Assembly: GCA_902606115.1 (NCBI GenBank) | Contig: CACLFM010000001.1 | Span: 1-64,000, forward strand | DNA length: 64,000 nt | Source: an uncultured Pelagibacteraceae bacterium | Lineage (GTDB): Bacteria; Pseudomonadota; Alphaproteobacteria; Pelagibacterales; Pelagibacteraceae | Direction of reading: 5' to 3' | Shown: one piece after another, positions 1-9,047 of the stretch | Layout of the letters: each line of letters begins with the position of its first letter | Position numbering within the stretch: position 1 is the first letter of the stretch | Notes under the pieces: model-generated | Databases searched by the model: none | What the model was told of the DNA's origin: nothing | Seen by the model: the letters and a program-made list of their open reading frames with translations, nothing else | Position numbers and translations under genes: made by a program

Positions 1-71
1 CAAGAAAAACATCATCTTTTTCTTGTGAAAAAAATCAAAGATACTCAAAAATCGTAGTGCTAAAAATTGTA

Positions 72-1760
72 TCATTTATTTCTAGTAAAAATATATTTGT
101 TTAACTTTTTAGTAACAACATATTCGTTTTTATTTTTACATTCTTTTTTGTGATTTTGGCATCCATTATAATTATTTATCAAATTATTAATCTTAGTTTC
201 AATTCTGAAAAACCTTGCATTATCAACATTAAAATATGGATTAATGAAAACATTATAATTATATTTTTTATTTTCTTGGATAATTCTATCAACATTTCTT
301 AAAGTAAATATTGTAACTCCAATTAATATTATAATAAAAGTTCTTTTTTTTATTTGTTTTAACTTCTGCCCATAAGTTTCAATTACTAGAGAAGATGGAA
401 TAAAGAATAGAACAGCTATCAATGAAAAACCACCATATCTCAAAGTAGGATGATTTATAAACCACTCTATAAATAAAACAATTATTGTTAAGTAAATTAA
501 TAGAATTTTTTTATTAAAAAAAATTTTTTTTTTCACATTTGAATAAAAAGTAAATTTGAAAACTAATGTCAAAACTATTAAACTAAGTAAAAAATCTGAA
601 ACTTTGTATAAAAAATATCTGTTTAACCAACCATTTATCCAATTAAGATTTTTTACATAACTGCTTGGGTCTTCGACTCTAAAATTTGGTGTCGCACCAG
701 CCTTAGACCAATTTTCATAATGGAGTGCCATCTTGTCAATTTCTTTTAATGGTATAGACCAATCAAAACTTGCAAAGCAGCTAGTCGATATTGGATAAAT
801 TAAACACCCGGTATTAAAAAAATTGGTAATTAAAACTAAAATAATTAGTAATATTGAAAAATAAAATGCTTTATTAAAAAAAATTTTTTCTAAAAAATCT
901 TTAAAATTATTACTTTTTAAAATAATAAATAATACGGGGAATATTAATAATCCATATAGAAAATAAAAAGCTTTTAAAGAAATAGTAATTGAAAATAATA
1001 TTGATAATATTGAAATCTCATAAATTGTAATCTTTTTTAATACTAAAATTCTTAAGATTTCGGTTAAAATTAAAAATATTAGTATTTGTGCAGATCTATC
1101 AGTACCGTGCTCTGCTAATCTATAAAAAAATACTAATATAAAAATTAAGGAAAATAGATCAAAATAATAAATATAATTAATCTTTTTTTTTTTAATACCT
1201 TCTCTTATATTTGAAAGAAAAATATAAACTGCAGATCCAAAAATTATAGCTGATCCTAAATGAAATAAATAATACTTTATAATTGGCAAATAAAATAGTG
1301 AATTGAAGTAAAATAAAGATGAAGGTGTTCGAAAACCATGATTAAAACTACCTATTCCTATTAATGAGGAGTTTTGAGTTAAGTAATAAGTATATGGAAA
1401 ATGGTAATATGGAAAATCATCATGCGTTTTTGAAATTAAAAAAGAAATAAATATTATAGAAAATAAAATCACTAAAAACTTAATTTCTTTCTTGGAAAAT
1501 AATCTCCTGATGTAGCTAAGATAAAAAAGAACTAAACCGATAAATAAAATAATTAGATTATGGTAAATATTATGTGCATAAAAAAAATTTGAAAGATAGG
1601 AATATATTGTTAAAAAAAATAAGCCTATCAAACCTGAGTATCCAAGACATTTTTTGTTATAAGGAATATTAATTATCCTCTGAAAGTATAATCCATATCC
1701 TAGAGTGGATAGGATGGATACCAAATAAAAAAAAAAGAGAATAAAAAAATCTAATTTCAT
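72..1760 (-). CDS. Multi-pass membrane protein of a polysaccharide locus, function unknown
   Basis: The 562-residue product is hydrophobic over most of its length, with roughly a dozen likely membrane spans separated by short Lys/Asn-rich loops. The motif DDFPYYHFPY near residue 113 recalls the acidic first loop of GT-C-type membrane glycosyltransferases and related surface-polysaccharide membrane proteins. I infer a role in assembling or modifying a surface glycan, because the next two genes on the same strand are a polyprenyl-phosphate sugar-phosphate transferase and a family 2 glycosyltransferase. The C-terminal tail of about 100 residues is hydrophilic and contains two Cys (CQNHKKEC). The ATG lies 18 bases downstream of the preceding gene. 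It could instead be a polymerase or another transporter-like glycan protein; no catalytic assignment is possible from sequence alone. Confidence 0.6.
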   Translation of the reverse strand: MKLDFFILFFFYLVSILSTLGYGLYFQRIINIPYNKKCLGYSGLIGLFFLTIYSYLSNFFYAHNIYHNLIILFIGLVLFYLSYIRRLFSKKEIKFLVILFSIIFISFLISKTHDDFPYYHFPYTYYLTQNSSLIGIGSFNHGFRTPSSLFYFNSLFYLPIIKYYLFHLGSAIIFGSAVYIFLSNIREGIKKKKINYIYYFDLFSLIFILVFFYRLAEHGTDRSAQILIFLILTEILRILVLKKITIYEISILSILFSITISLKAFYFLYGLLIFPVLFIILKSNNFKDFLEKIFFNKAFYFSILLIILVLITNFFNTGCLIYPISTSCFASFDWSIPLKEIDKMALHYENWSKAGATPNFRVEDPSSYVKNLNWINGWLNRYFLYKVSDFLLSLIVLTLVFKFTFYSNVKKKIFFNKKILLIYLTIIVLFIEWFINHPTLRYGGFSLIAVLFFIPSSLVIETYGQKLKQIKKRTFIIILIGVTIFTLRNVDRIIQENKKYNYNVFINPYFNVDNARFFRIETKINNLINNYNGCQNHKKECKNKNEYVVTKKLNKYIFTRNK

Positions 1761-1778
1761 TTAAATATTATATCAATT

Positions 1779-2798
1779 TTATAGCTGCTTTTTACTTAAA
1801 TTCTTTTTCAAAAATAAAAATGATAATAAATAAAGCGATGTGGAAAATATTATTAGTTTTATTTGATAAATGCTACTGTAGGGATTTAATGAACTAATAA
1901 AAATTATAAGAAAGTTGCAAAGAGAAATAATTATACTAATAGTATTATTTGCAGCTAATCTATTTTTAATTATTTTTTTTTTAAAACAAAATTGAAAAAA
2001 TAATTGGTGTAGATGATTATTGTCTGGTGTAAAAGGAGAAAATTTTGACTTCAGTTTTCTTGTAATAGAAAATAAATTTTCAAAACAAGGATACCATATA
2101 AGTGTTATGAAGAAATAAGGTGACACATAAGGATTTAAGTAATGACATTTAATTATCAGATACCCAACAAAAAAACTAAGAATATACGCACCAGCGTCGC
2201 CTAACATCAATAAATTACTTAAATTAAGTAAAATCATAATGGACATAAAAACTATTAAATAAACTATCAAATTTTGATTAATCTTAAGTTCATATAGCAA
2301 GTCTAGCTTTAGCAATATAAGAATAATGAAACTCATGTAGAATAATAAAAGACCGTTCAAACCATCTATAAAATTTGATCCATTGATCAAGATTAATAAA
2401 CAAAATGAGGTAAAAATAATGTTGAAAGTTGGATTTTTCAGAAAGCCATCAAACAAAATTACTTTGGAAGAAACGATTTCTAAATCTAATAAAATCACAG
2501 AAAAAATAACTAGAGTAACTTGAAAAAGTAATCTTTTTTTAGGTGAAATCAATATTTTACGATCTGAAAAAAAACCAATCAAAAAAACTAGCATTACTAA
2601 GATATTATAATTTAGATTTTGATAATTTATTAAAATAATAGGTGTAATTAAAAACATTCCACCAACAAGTGGAATGTTCTTACTATTTGAAAAAAGCTGA
2701 TGTCTGTCTCCGGTATAATTAAGAAAAAATCTTTTTTTTTTCAAAATGTAGGTTAATAAAATTATAATTAATGAATATATTAAAGTTAAGTAAAGCAT
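1779..2798 (-). CDS. WecA/MraY-family polyprenyl-phosphate glycosyl-1-phosphate transferase
   Basis: A 339-residue integral membrane protein of the glycosyltransferase 4 family, which transfers a sugar-1-phosphate from a UDP-sugar to undecaprenyl phosphate and so starts a lipid-linked glycan. Family hallmarks are visible: GFFSDRK (residues 75-81), NFIDGLNGL (142-150), LGDAGAY (199-205) and DNNHLHQ (259-265), the counterpart of the HxHH region. About ten hydrophobic segments surround these loops. The protein ends next to a family 2 glycosyltransferase (the start codons and stop codons abut), so the pair probably acts in O-antigen or exopolysaccharide synthesis at the inner membrane. MraY itself is less likely, because this context is glycan rather than cell division. 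The sugar used cannot be read from the sequence. Confidence 0.82.
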   Translation of the reverse strand: MLYLTLIYSLIIILLTYILKKKRFFLNYTGDRHQLFSNSKNIPLVGGMFLITPIILINYQNLNYNILVMLVFLIGFFSDRKILISPKKRLLFQVTLVIFSVILLDLEIVSSKVILFDGFLKNPTFNIIFTSFCLLILINGSNFIDGLNGLLLFYMSFIILILLKLDLLYELKINQNLIVYLIVFMSIMILLNLSNLLMLGDAGAYILSFFVGYLIIKCHYLNPYVSPYFFITLIWYPCFENLFSITRKLKSKFSPFTPDNNHLHQLFFQFCFKKKIIKNRLAANNTISIIISLCNFLIIFISSLNPYSSIYQIKLIIFSTSLYLLSFLFLKKNLSKKQL

Positions 2799-3542
2799 TT
2801 ATTTTTTTTTCAAAAAATTTATACTTAAACATAATAAATAATATATTGATTTTATATAACTAAAATTCATGTATTTATGGTAAACTCTAAATCCATCTAA
2901 AACTTTTTGAATAACAGATGCAGATAAAGAAGAACTAGATTTAGTCCAAGAGGTTAATATTTCATTTAGCCCGTAAATTTTAGTATTCTGCTTTAACAAT
3001 TTTAACCACAGAACAAAATCTTCTTTTGTTGTCAGTGAAGCAAATTGAACATTTTCGTTTATTAAATGTTTTTTTAATATCACAGTTGAAGTGCCTATAT
3101 CACATGATTTTAATAAATCTTTTAGCTCAAAAAAGTTTCTAGCTTTTCTAATGCCTAAAACTTTTTTATTTTTGTTAACTACTGAATATGAAGTATGAGA
3201 GATATCACAATTTCTCAATTTCATAAATTCAATTTGCTTACTTAACTTGTTAGACTCCCATGTGTCATCTGCATCTAAAAAAGCAATAAATTTTCCCTTT
3301 GAATTAACTATTCCAATATTTCTTGATTTTCCAGCCCCTTTATTTTCTTTATTTTGTACAACAGAAATTCTGGGATCTATCTTTTTAAAATCTTTTATAA
3401 AATTTAAATCATTTTTGTTTTCGTCATCATAAACAATAATTATCTCGAAATTTTTATAGGTTTGCTCTAATACAGAATTGACAGAAACTAATATTGTGTC
3501 TTTTTTTCTAAAATATGGAATTATAACACTGACTAAATCCAT
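2799..3542 (-). CDS. Family 2 glycosyltransferase
   Basis: A 247-residue GT-A fold glycosyltransferase. The N-terminus VSVIIPYF followed by SVLEQTY is the usual nucleotide-sugar-binding start, and FLDADDTW (88-95) carries the DxD metal-binding motif. NKGAGKSRNIGI (67-78) is the conserved GxxxARN-like segment. No membrane segment is evident apart from a hydrophobic stretch near the C-terminus, so the enzyme is probably cytoplasmic and membrane-associated. It abuts the WecA-like gene on the same strand and lies just beyond rpoD, which fits a surface-glycan cluster that ends at a conserved core locus. Donor and acceptor are unknown. Confidence 0.85.
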   Translation of the reverse strand: MDLVSVIIPYFRKKDTILVSVNSVLEQTYKNFEIIIVYDDENKNDLNFIKDFKKIDPRISVVQNKENKGAGKSRNIGIVNSKGKFIAFLDADDTWESNKLSKQIEFMKLRNCDISHTSYSVVNKNKKVLGIRKARNFFELKDLLKSCDIGTSTVILKKHLINENVQFASLTTKEDFVLWLKLLKQNTKIYGLNEILTSWTKSSSSLSASVIQKVLDGFRVYHKYMNFSYIKSIYYLLCLSINFLKKK

Positions 3543-3562
3543 TTATAACTAATAATGCGAAC

Positions 3563-5419
3563 TTAACTTTCTAAAAAACTTTTTAATTGCTTTGACCTAC
3601 TTGGGTGTTTTAGTTTTCTTAAAGCTTTGGCCTCTATTTGTCTTATTCTCTCCCTAGTAACAGAAAATTGCAAACCAACCTCCTCTAGAGTATGATCTGT
3701 GTTCATCCCTACTCCAAATCTCATTCTTAAAACTCTTTCCTCCCTTGGAGTTAATGTTGAAAGGATTTTAGTTGTTGCTTCGCTAAGGTTTGATTTAATT
3801 GCTTGCTCTAAAGGTGCTAACGCTTTTGTGTCCTCAATAAAGTCACCTAGGTTACTATCCTCTTCATCTCCGACTGGTTTTTCTAATGAAACTGGTTCCT
3901 TTGAAATTTTTAAAACTTTTCTTACTTTTTCAAGAGGCATTCTTAATTTTTTTGCAAGCTCCTCCGGAGTTGCTTCTCTTCCAAACTCACTAAGAATAAG
4001 TCTTTGTGTTCTAACAATTTTGTTAATTGTTTCAATCATATGAACGGGTATTCTTATTGTTCTGGCCTGATCTGCAATAGATCTTGTGATTGCTTGTCTA
4101 ATCCACCAGGTAGCGTATGTTGAAAATTTATATCCACGCCTATATTCAAATTTATCAACTGCTTTCATCAATCCAATATTTCCTTCTTGTATTAAATCAA
4201 GAAATTGTAAACCACGGTTAGTATATTTTTTTGCAATTGAAATTACTAATCTTAAATTTGCCTCTACCATTTCTTTTTTTGCAATACGTGACTCTTTTTC
4301 TCCTTTTTGTATTCTACTAACCAACTTTTTAAAATCTGTTACACTAATACCAAGTTTATGACTAATTTCTATTAACCTGTCTTTTATATTTTTAAATTCA
4401 TTTTTATTTTTATTAAAAAAGTTCTTCCAAGTAGAATTGGATGCTAAAAAATTTTTTAAGTTTGGGTTTATCTCATTTCCTATATAAAACTTAATAAATT
4501 CATCCCTTGAAATTTTGTCATCCATTGCCAATCTCAATAAATTACCTTCTAATGACACAATCTTTTTATTTTCAATGTAATGCTTTTGTACTAAATTTTC
4601 TAAAACAGATGGGGATAATTGTAGTGATTTTATGCTCTCTAAAATTTCATCGACTACCTTTTGGTGATTTTTCTCTTTAGCGGGTGAATATTTGACACTG
4701 TTCAAAATACTATTAAGTTTATCTTTTTGATTTTTAATTAATTTTGAGTAGTTTTTGGTTAAATTATTTACGGTCTCCAAAACTTTAGGTTTAATTTCAC
4801 TCTCCATAGCTGCCAGAGTTGGGTTAAATTCGTCTTCATCGTCAGGATTGTTATTTTCTTTTTTTGCCTCTTGTGAATTATTTTTATCTAGTTTTGGCTC
4901 GTCTTTATTTTTTTTACTTTTTAATCCTTGAGCTGAATTTTCGTCCTCCATATAATTTGTATCGATATCTATAATTTCCCTCACCATTATTTCATCTTTT
5001 TGGAGTTTCTCATTCCACTCATAAAATTGTTGAGCTGTAATTGGACTTTGAGATAATGCATTTAACATTACATCTTTTCCAGCTTCAATTCGTTTGGCAA
5101 TTGCTATTTCGCCTTCTCTTGATAATAATTCAACACCCCCCATCTCTCTAAGATACATTCGAATTGGATCGTCACTCTTTTCAAGACTTTTAGGTTCTTC
5201 TTTATTTTGATTGTCTCTTTTTTTAATAGCTTTGAAATCTGATTTTTTTTCTACGAGCGATATTTTTTCATCTAGAATGTGAAGAAAAGCTTGAGATAAA
5301 TTTTGACTCGATAAATTTCTCTTGCCCAATGATTTACTGAGTTCTTCATGAGTAATAAAACCTCTGTGGACACCTCTGCCCATCAGTCTAGCGAATGATT
5401 TTGTAATAATTCTTTCCAC
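3563..5419 (-). CDS. rpoD: RNA polymerase primary sigma factor RpoD (sigma-70)
   Basis: A 618-residue housekeeping sigma factor. A short region 1.1-like segment (residues 8-58) is followed by region 1.2 ([11 protein letters not shown], 84-94) and a variable spacer rich in Lys, Asn and acidic residues (about 160-200). Regions 2 to 4 then follow, with region 2 motifs such as [18 protein letters not shown] and [14 protein letters not shown] and the region 4 helix-turn-helix [20 protein letters not shown] near the end. The start is GTG; the codon two before it is a stop, so no longer N-terminus is possible. It follows dnaG and yqeY on the same strand, the classic macromolecular-synthesis arrangement without rpsU. 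A 65-base gap separates it from dnaG and could hold its own promoter. Confidence 0.97.
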   Translation of the reverse strand: MERIITKSFARLMGRGVHRGFITHEELSKSLGKRNLSSQNLSQAFLHILDEKISLVEKKSDFKAIKKRDNQNKEEPKSLEKSDDPIRMYLREMGGVELLSREGEIAIAKRIEAGKDVMLNALSQSPITAQQFYEWNEKLQKDEIMVREIIDIDTNYMEDENSAQGLKSKKNKDEPKLDKNNSQEAKKENNNPDDEDEFNPTLAAMESEIKPKVLETVNNLTKNYSKLIKNQKDKLNSILNSVKYSPAKEKNHQKVVDEILESIKSLQLSPSVLENLVQKHYIENKKIVSLEGNLLRLAMDDKISRDEFIKFYIGNEINPNLKNFLASNSTWKNFFNKNKNEFKNIKDRLIEISHKLGISVTDFKKLVSRIQKGEKESRIAKKEMVEANLRLVISIAKKYTNRGLQFLDLIQEGNIGLMKAVDKFEYRRGYKFSTYATWWIRQAITRSIADQARTIRIPVHMIETINKIVRTQRLILSEFGREATPEELAKKLRMPLEKVRKVLKISKEPVSLEKPVGDEEDSNLGDFIEDTKALAPLEQAIKSNLSEATTKILSTLTPREERVLRMRFGVGMNTDHTLEEVGLQFSVTRERIRQIEAKALRKLKHPSRSKQLKSFLES

Positions 5420-5484
5420 AATTTAAAATTAGGAATTACTTATATAAAGACAATTTTAAAAAAATCTATGTTTTTTTTTTAAAT

Positions 5485-7260
5485 TTAATTAATATTTTGC
5501 TCTTTTTTTAGCCTTCTAATTTCATCGAAAGTATTTTGATTAAAATCTTCGGCAAATTTCGACTCTAACTCTTGTATTCTGAGCTCAAGACTATGAGTTT
5601 TTAAATCTTTTTTTATGTCTTCAAAAATTTCAAGAACTTTTGAGTGATTATCATCATCTCTTTTTACAATATGTTTAACGGTGGCAAACTTATTTATGTT
5701 ATCTAATAATTTATTATCAATGTTGATATCGTTAAAATTACCATTTTTTAATGATTGCTCAATTAATTGAAAAATAATTTTATTCTCTTCTGAAAAAAAC
5801 AACATTTCGCTAAATAAATCTAAACGGTGAAAAAAAAAATTTAAATTATTTAAAATTATGTATAACAATGAGAACTCTTTAATTTCAATAGAGTTAAACT
5901 TTTGTGTTTCCTTATAAATATTTTTTGTTATTTCCAGAGATTTCACATTTTTAGGTTTGTAATTATTTTGGTTAAAATTAATTTTAGACGGAAGAAAATT
6001 TGATAGTTGGTCTAAAAAATATCCTAACACATATTTTTTAACAATATTATCATCAATAGAATTAGCTAGATTTGTTAATTTTTTTTCAATCATAGCAAGT
6101 TCCGTGGGTGTCTTTTTGGAATTATTTACATAATAATTGAGAATAAACCTATGTATTTGTATTTTATTATCTTCAGAATATTTTAAGAAATATTCTTTGC
6201 CTTTGCTTTTTATAAAACTATCAGGGTCTTCTCCGTTAGGTAGGAATAAAAATGAAATTTGTTGTTCCGGTTGTAAAAATTTTAAAGAATTTTCAGCTGC
6301 TCTTAAAGCTGCTTTGAATCCACTATCATCTCCGTCAAAACAAATTGTAATCTCAGAAAAAAATTGTCTCAATAATAAAACTTGTCTGTTTGTAAGCGCA
6401 GTGCCGAGGTTTGCTACACAATTAAATATCTGGTTATTGTATAGACTTATAACATCCATATAACCCTCAACTAAATATACTTCATTATTTTTGTTAGAGA
6501 CTTTTCTTGCTTTATGTAAATTATAAAGATTGTTTCCTTTTTTAAAAAAAATTGTTTCTGGAGAATTAATATATTTTGCTATTTTTTTATTATCTTCGAT
6601 TATGCGCCCTCCGATTGCTATTGGTTTACCTGTCATAGAATAAATTGGAAAAATTAGTCTTCCTCTAAATCTGTCAACATATTCGTTTTTTCTTTCATCT
6701 AAATAAAATAGGCCTGAGTCTTGTAAACTTTTTTCTTCAAATTGACTCTTCATATTTAAAAATGTTTTAGATTCAAATGGTACATAAGCTAAACCGAACT
6801 CATCAGCAACTTTACTATCTAGATTTCTTTTTTGTAAATAGTCTAAAACTTTTTTATTTTGGTAATTTTTTGAAACTATATTTTTTTTATAACTTTCAAT
6901 ATAAGATGCATATATACCAGTATAGATATTCCAATCTTTCTCTCTTTGCTCGTCTTGTTTGGTAAATCTGTAAGGTTGAAGCCCAGCAAGATTTGCTAAA
7001 CTCCTAACTGTTTCTCCAAACTTTAAATTTTGTGTTTTCATTAAAAAATCAAAGATATTTCCATGCTCACCTGTACTAAAACAATGATAAAAACCCTTTT
7101 CATCGTTAATAGTAAATGAGGGTGTTTTTTCATTTTTAAAAGGAGACAAACCAACAAACTCTTTGCCCTTTTTTTTTATTGCTACATATTTAGATACAAC
7201 TGTAGATACTTTTAATCTTGATTTAATCTCCTCTAAATATTCTTTTGGATATTTCATCAT
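5485..7260 (-). CDS. dnaG: DNA primase DnaG with a degenerate zinc-binding site
   Basis: A 591-residue primase that makes RNA primers for replication. The N-terminal CHC2-type domain is recognisable through PFKNEKTPSFTIND (40-53) and FYHCFSTGEHGNIFDF (57-72). In the canonical protein four residues bind zinc (Cys, His, Cys, Cys). Here the equivalent positions are Ser39, Lys42, Cys60 and Thr63, so only one ligand remains. The TOPRIM core is intact: VYLVEGYMDVISLYN with its Glu, and CFDGDDSGFKAALRA with its Asp residues. The C-terminal helicase-binding region is divergent and low in complexity. The start is the first of two adjacent ATG codons, 6 bases after yqeY. The loss of ligands is not a frameshift, because similarity continues in frame on both sides. 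Confidence 0.96.
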   Translation of the reverse strand: MMKYPKEYLEEIKSRLKVSTVVSKYVAIKKKGKEFVGLSPFKNEKTPSFTINDEKGFYHCFSTGEHGNIFDFLMKTQNLKFGETVRSLANLAGLQPYRFTKQDEQREKDWNIYTGIYASYIESYKKNIVSKNYQNKKVLDYLQKRNLDSKVADEFGLAYVPFESKTFLNMKSQFEEKSLQDSGLFYLDERKNEYVDRFRGRLIFPIYSMTGKPIAIGGRIIEDNKKIAKYINSPETIFFKKGNNLYNLHKARKVSNKNNEVYLVEGYMDVISLYNNQIFNCVANLGTALTNRQVLLLRQFFSEITICFDGDDSGFKAALRAAENSLKFLQPEQQISFLFLPNGEDPDSFIKSKGKEYFLKYSEDNKIQIHRFILNYYVNNSKKTPTELAMIEKKLTNLANSIDDNIVKKYVLGYFLDQLSNFLPSKINFNQNNYKPKNVKSLEITKNIYKETQKFNSIEIKEFSLLYIILNNLNFFFHRLDLFSEMLFFSEENKIIFQLIEQSLKNGNFNDINIDNKLLDNINKFATVKHIVKRDDDNHSKVLEIFEDIKKDLKTHSLELRIQELESKFAEDFNQNTFDEIRRLKKEQNIN

Positions 7261-7266
7261 AAATTA

Positions 7267-7728
7267 TTATTTATTTAAAAGTTCTTTCAAAACCTTTCCT
7301 GCTAACGAAAAATCTAATGTATCTGAATAATTTTTCTTTAATTCCCCCATAACTTTACCAATATCTTTAATAGATGACGCATTTGTGGAGTTAATTAAGT
7401 CAACACAAATTTTTTTGGTTTCTTCCTCTGTCATTTGTTTAGGTAAATAACTTGATAAAATTTCTTGCTCTTGTTTTTCAATTTTAAGCAAATCATTTCT
7501 GTTGTTTTTTTTGTAAACTTCAATTGATTCGTTTCTTTGCTTTATCATTTTTTTTAATAATTTTTTAATATCTTCATCATCAGTTTCTTTTTTTTGAGGT
7601 CCAGATCTATTAGTAATGTCTAAATCCTTAATACCTGATAAAATTAACCTATAAGTTGATATTTTTATTTTCTCTTTTAATTTGAGGGAATTTTTATAGT
7701 CTAATTCAATTTTCTCTTTAATAAGCAT
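7267..7728 (-). CDS. GatB/YqeY domain protein
   Basis: A 153-residue soluble protein of the YqeY family, which resembles the tRNA-binding tail domain of the amidotransferase subunit GatB. The family pattern is clear: an N-terminal helix starting with LIKEKIELDYKNSLK, a central segment KKMIKQRNESIEVYKKNNR, then SYLPKQMTEEE and a C-terminal FSLAGKVLKELL. Its biochemical role is not established in the family; a link to tRNA or to aminoacyl-tRNA amidation is inferred only from the shared domain. It is the first gene of the yqeY-dnaG-rpoD group, an order found in many alphaproteobacteria, and is divergent from carA across a 125-base gap. Confidence 0.92.
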   Translation of the reverse strand: MLIKEKIELDYKNSLKLKEKIKISTYRLILSGIKDLDITNRSGPQKKETDDEDIKKLLKKMIKQRNESIEVYKKNNRNDLLKIEKQEQEILSSYLPKQMTEEETKKICVDLINSTNASSIKDIGKVMGELKKNYSDTLDFSLAGKVLKELLNK

Positions 7729-7803
7729 AATTTAAATTTACTTTTAAAAATAAAGATCTTCAAAAGAAAAAAAAGTTTTTTTTTAAATTTTCTATTAGAT
7801 ATG

Positions 7804-7832
7804 TTGCGAAAAAAAGGGTTTTATTGTATTAA
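7804..7832 (+). promoter_or_regulatory. Candidate sigma-70 promoter of carAB
   Basis: TTGCGA at 7804-7809 and TATTAA at 7827-7832 are separated by 17 bases, a good match to a sigma-70 promoter. The transcript would begin near 7839 and leave a leader of only about 15 bases before the TTG start of carA. I see no hairpin or leader peptide that would indicate attenuation. AT-rich DNA produces chance matches, so this stays tentative. Confidence 0.35.
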
Positions 7833-7853
7833 CCTTTAACTCATGAGTTGTAA

Positions 7854-9047
7854 TTGACTTTTAAACGAAAAAAAAAAGCTTCGTATTTTTCTAATTTTAA
7901 CTCGGCTATTTTAGTTCTTGAAAATAAATCAGTATATAAAGGTTTAGGATTAGGTTACCAAGGCGATGTTACAGGAGAAATTTGTTTTAACACTTCGCTA
8001 ACTGGGTATCAGGAAATTATATCAGATCCTTCTTACGCTGGACAAATAATAAACTTTACATTTCCTCATATAGGAAATGTAGGTACAAATAATGAAGACT
8101 TAGAGTCTAACAAAGTCTGGACAAGAGGAGTTATATTTAATTCAGAGATAACGAGTCCTTCAAATTATAGATCTCTTAATAATTTAGATAATTGGCTGAA
8201 AAAAAATAAAATAGTTGGCATAACTGGTCTTGACACCAGAAGTTTAACTAATTTTATAAGAGATAAAGGAGCGCCCAAAGGTACTATAGCCAATAACAAA
8301 AATGGTAAATTCAATATAAGTAAGTTATTAAAAAAAACAATAAATTGGCCTGGTTTAAAAGGTATGGATCTTGCTAAAGAAGTCACAACTCCAAAAACTT
8401 ATATTTGGAATGGATACAAAACTTGGAAAAAAATAAAAGGTTATGAAAAAAATAAAAATAAGAAATTTAAGATTGTTGCTATAGACTATGGTATAAAAAA
8501 AAATATTCTTAGATATTTTTCTGATTACGATTGTGAGGTTAGGGTAGTTTCTTGCAGAAAAAAATCGCAGGAAATTCTCAAACTAAAGCCGCATGGAGTA
8601 TTTTTATCAAATGGGCCCGGCGATCCAGCTGCAACAGGAAAGTATGCAATTAACATGGTGAAAGATTTAATTAAAAGTGGCTTGCCTTTATTTGGAATTT
8701 GTTTAGGGCATCAAATACTAGCGCTAGCTTTGAATGCAAAAACAAGAAAAATGAAATTAGGACATAGGGGTGCTAATCATCCTGTAAAAAACTTAACAAC
8801 TAATAAAGTTGAAATAACAAGTCAAAATCACGGTTTCGAAGTAATTAAGGAAAGTTTAAAGAAAGATACTGAGATTACTCACCTATCCTTATTTGATAAT
8901 TCTATTGAAGGTATAAGATTAAAAAATAAACCAGTTTTTTCTGTACAATATCATCCTGAAGCAAACCCAGGTCCTCAAGATAGTAAATATTTATTTAATC
9001 ATTTCTTAAAAGATGTAAGAAAATATGCCAAAAAGAAAAGACATTAA
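7854..9047 (+). CDS. carA: Carbamoyl-phosphate synthase small (glutaminase) subunit CarA
   Basis: This subunit hydrolyses glutamine and passes ammonia to CarB for carbamoyl phosphate, the precursor of pyrimidines and arginine. The 397 residues cover the N-terminal CarA domain ([18 protein letters not shown], 44-61; FPHIGNVG, 70-77) and the class I amidotransferase domain with LSNGPGDP (251-258), the nucleophile Cys283 in GICLGHQ, and His367 and Glu369 in YHPE. The start must be TTG at 7854: the upstream ATG at 7843 is out of frame and hits a stop after four codons. There is no clear Shine-Dalgarno sequence, and a run of ten A follows the start closely. The 3' end overlaps carB by 23 bases, which suggests coupled translation. 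Confidence 0.96.
   Translation: MTFKRKKKASYFSNFNSAILVLENKSVYKGLGLGYQGDVTGEICFNTSLTGYQEIISDPSYAGQIINFTFPHIGNVGTNNEDLESNKVWTRGVIFNSEITSPSNYRSLNNLDNWLKKNKIVGITGLDTRSLTNFIRDKGAPKGTIANNKNGKFNISKLLKKTINWPGLKGMDLAKEVTTPKTYIWNGYKTWKKIKGYEKNKNKKFKIVAIDYGIKKNILRYFSDYDCEVRVVSCRKKSQEILKLKPHGVFLSNGPGDPAATGKYAINMVKDLIKSGLPLFGICLGHQILALALNAKTRKMKLGHRGANHPVKNLTTNKVEITSQNHGFEVIKESLKKDTEITHLSLFDNSIEGIRLKNKPVFSVQYHPEANPGPQDSKYLFNHFLKDVRKYAKKKRH

Noticed and set aside
1-71. Possible start of a minus-strand membrane-protein gene (ATG-ATG at 15-10, reading M-M-F-F-L)
   Set aside because: Only five codons are in the window; not enough to support a gene.
5420-5484. Poly-T tract between dnaG and rpoD as an intrinsic terminator
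   Set aside because: No GC-containing hairpin precedes it; runs of T are frequent in this AT-rich DNA.
5485-7260. Frameshift as an explanation of the lost zinc ligands in DnaG
   Set aside because: The flanking motif is conserved in the same frame on both sides, so point substitutions are the simpler explanation.
7729-7853. Riboswitch or attenuator before carA
   Set aside because: No stable stem or leader peptide is visible; only poly-A/T tracts.
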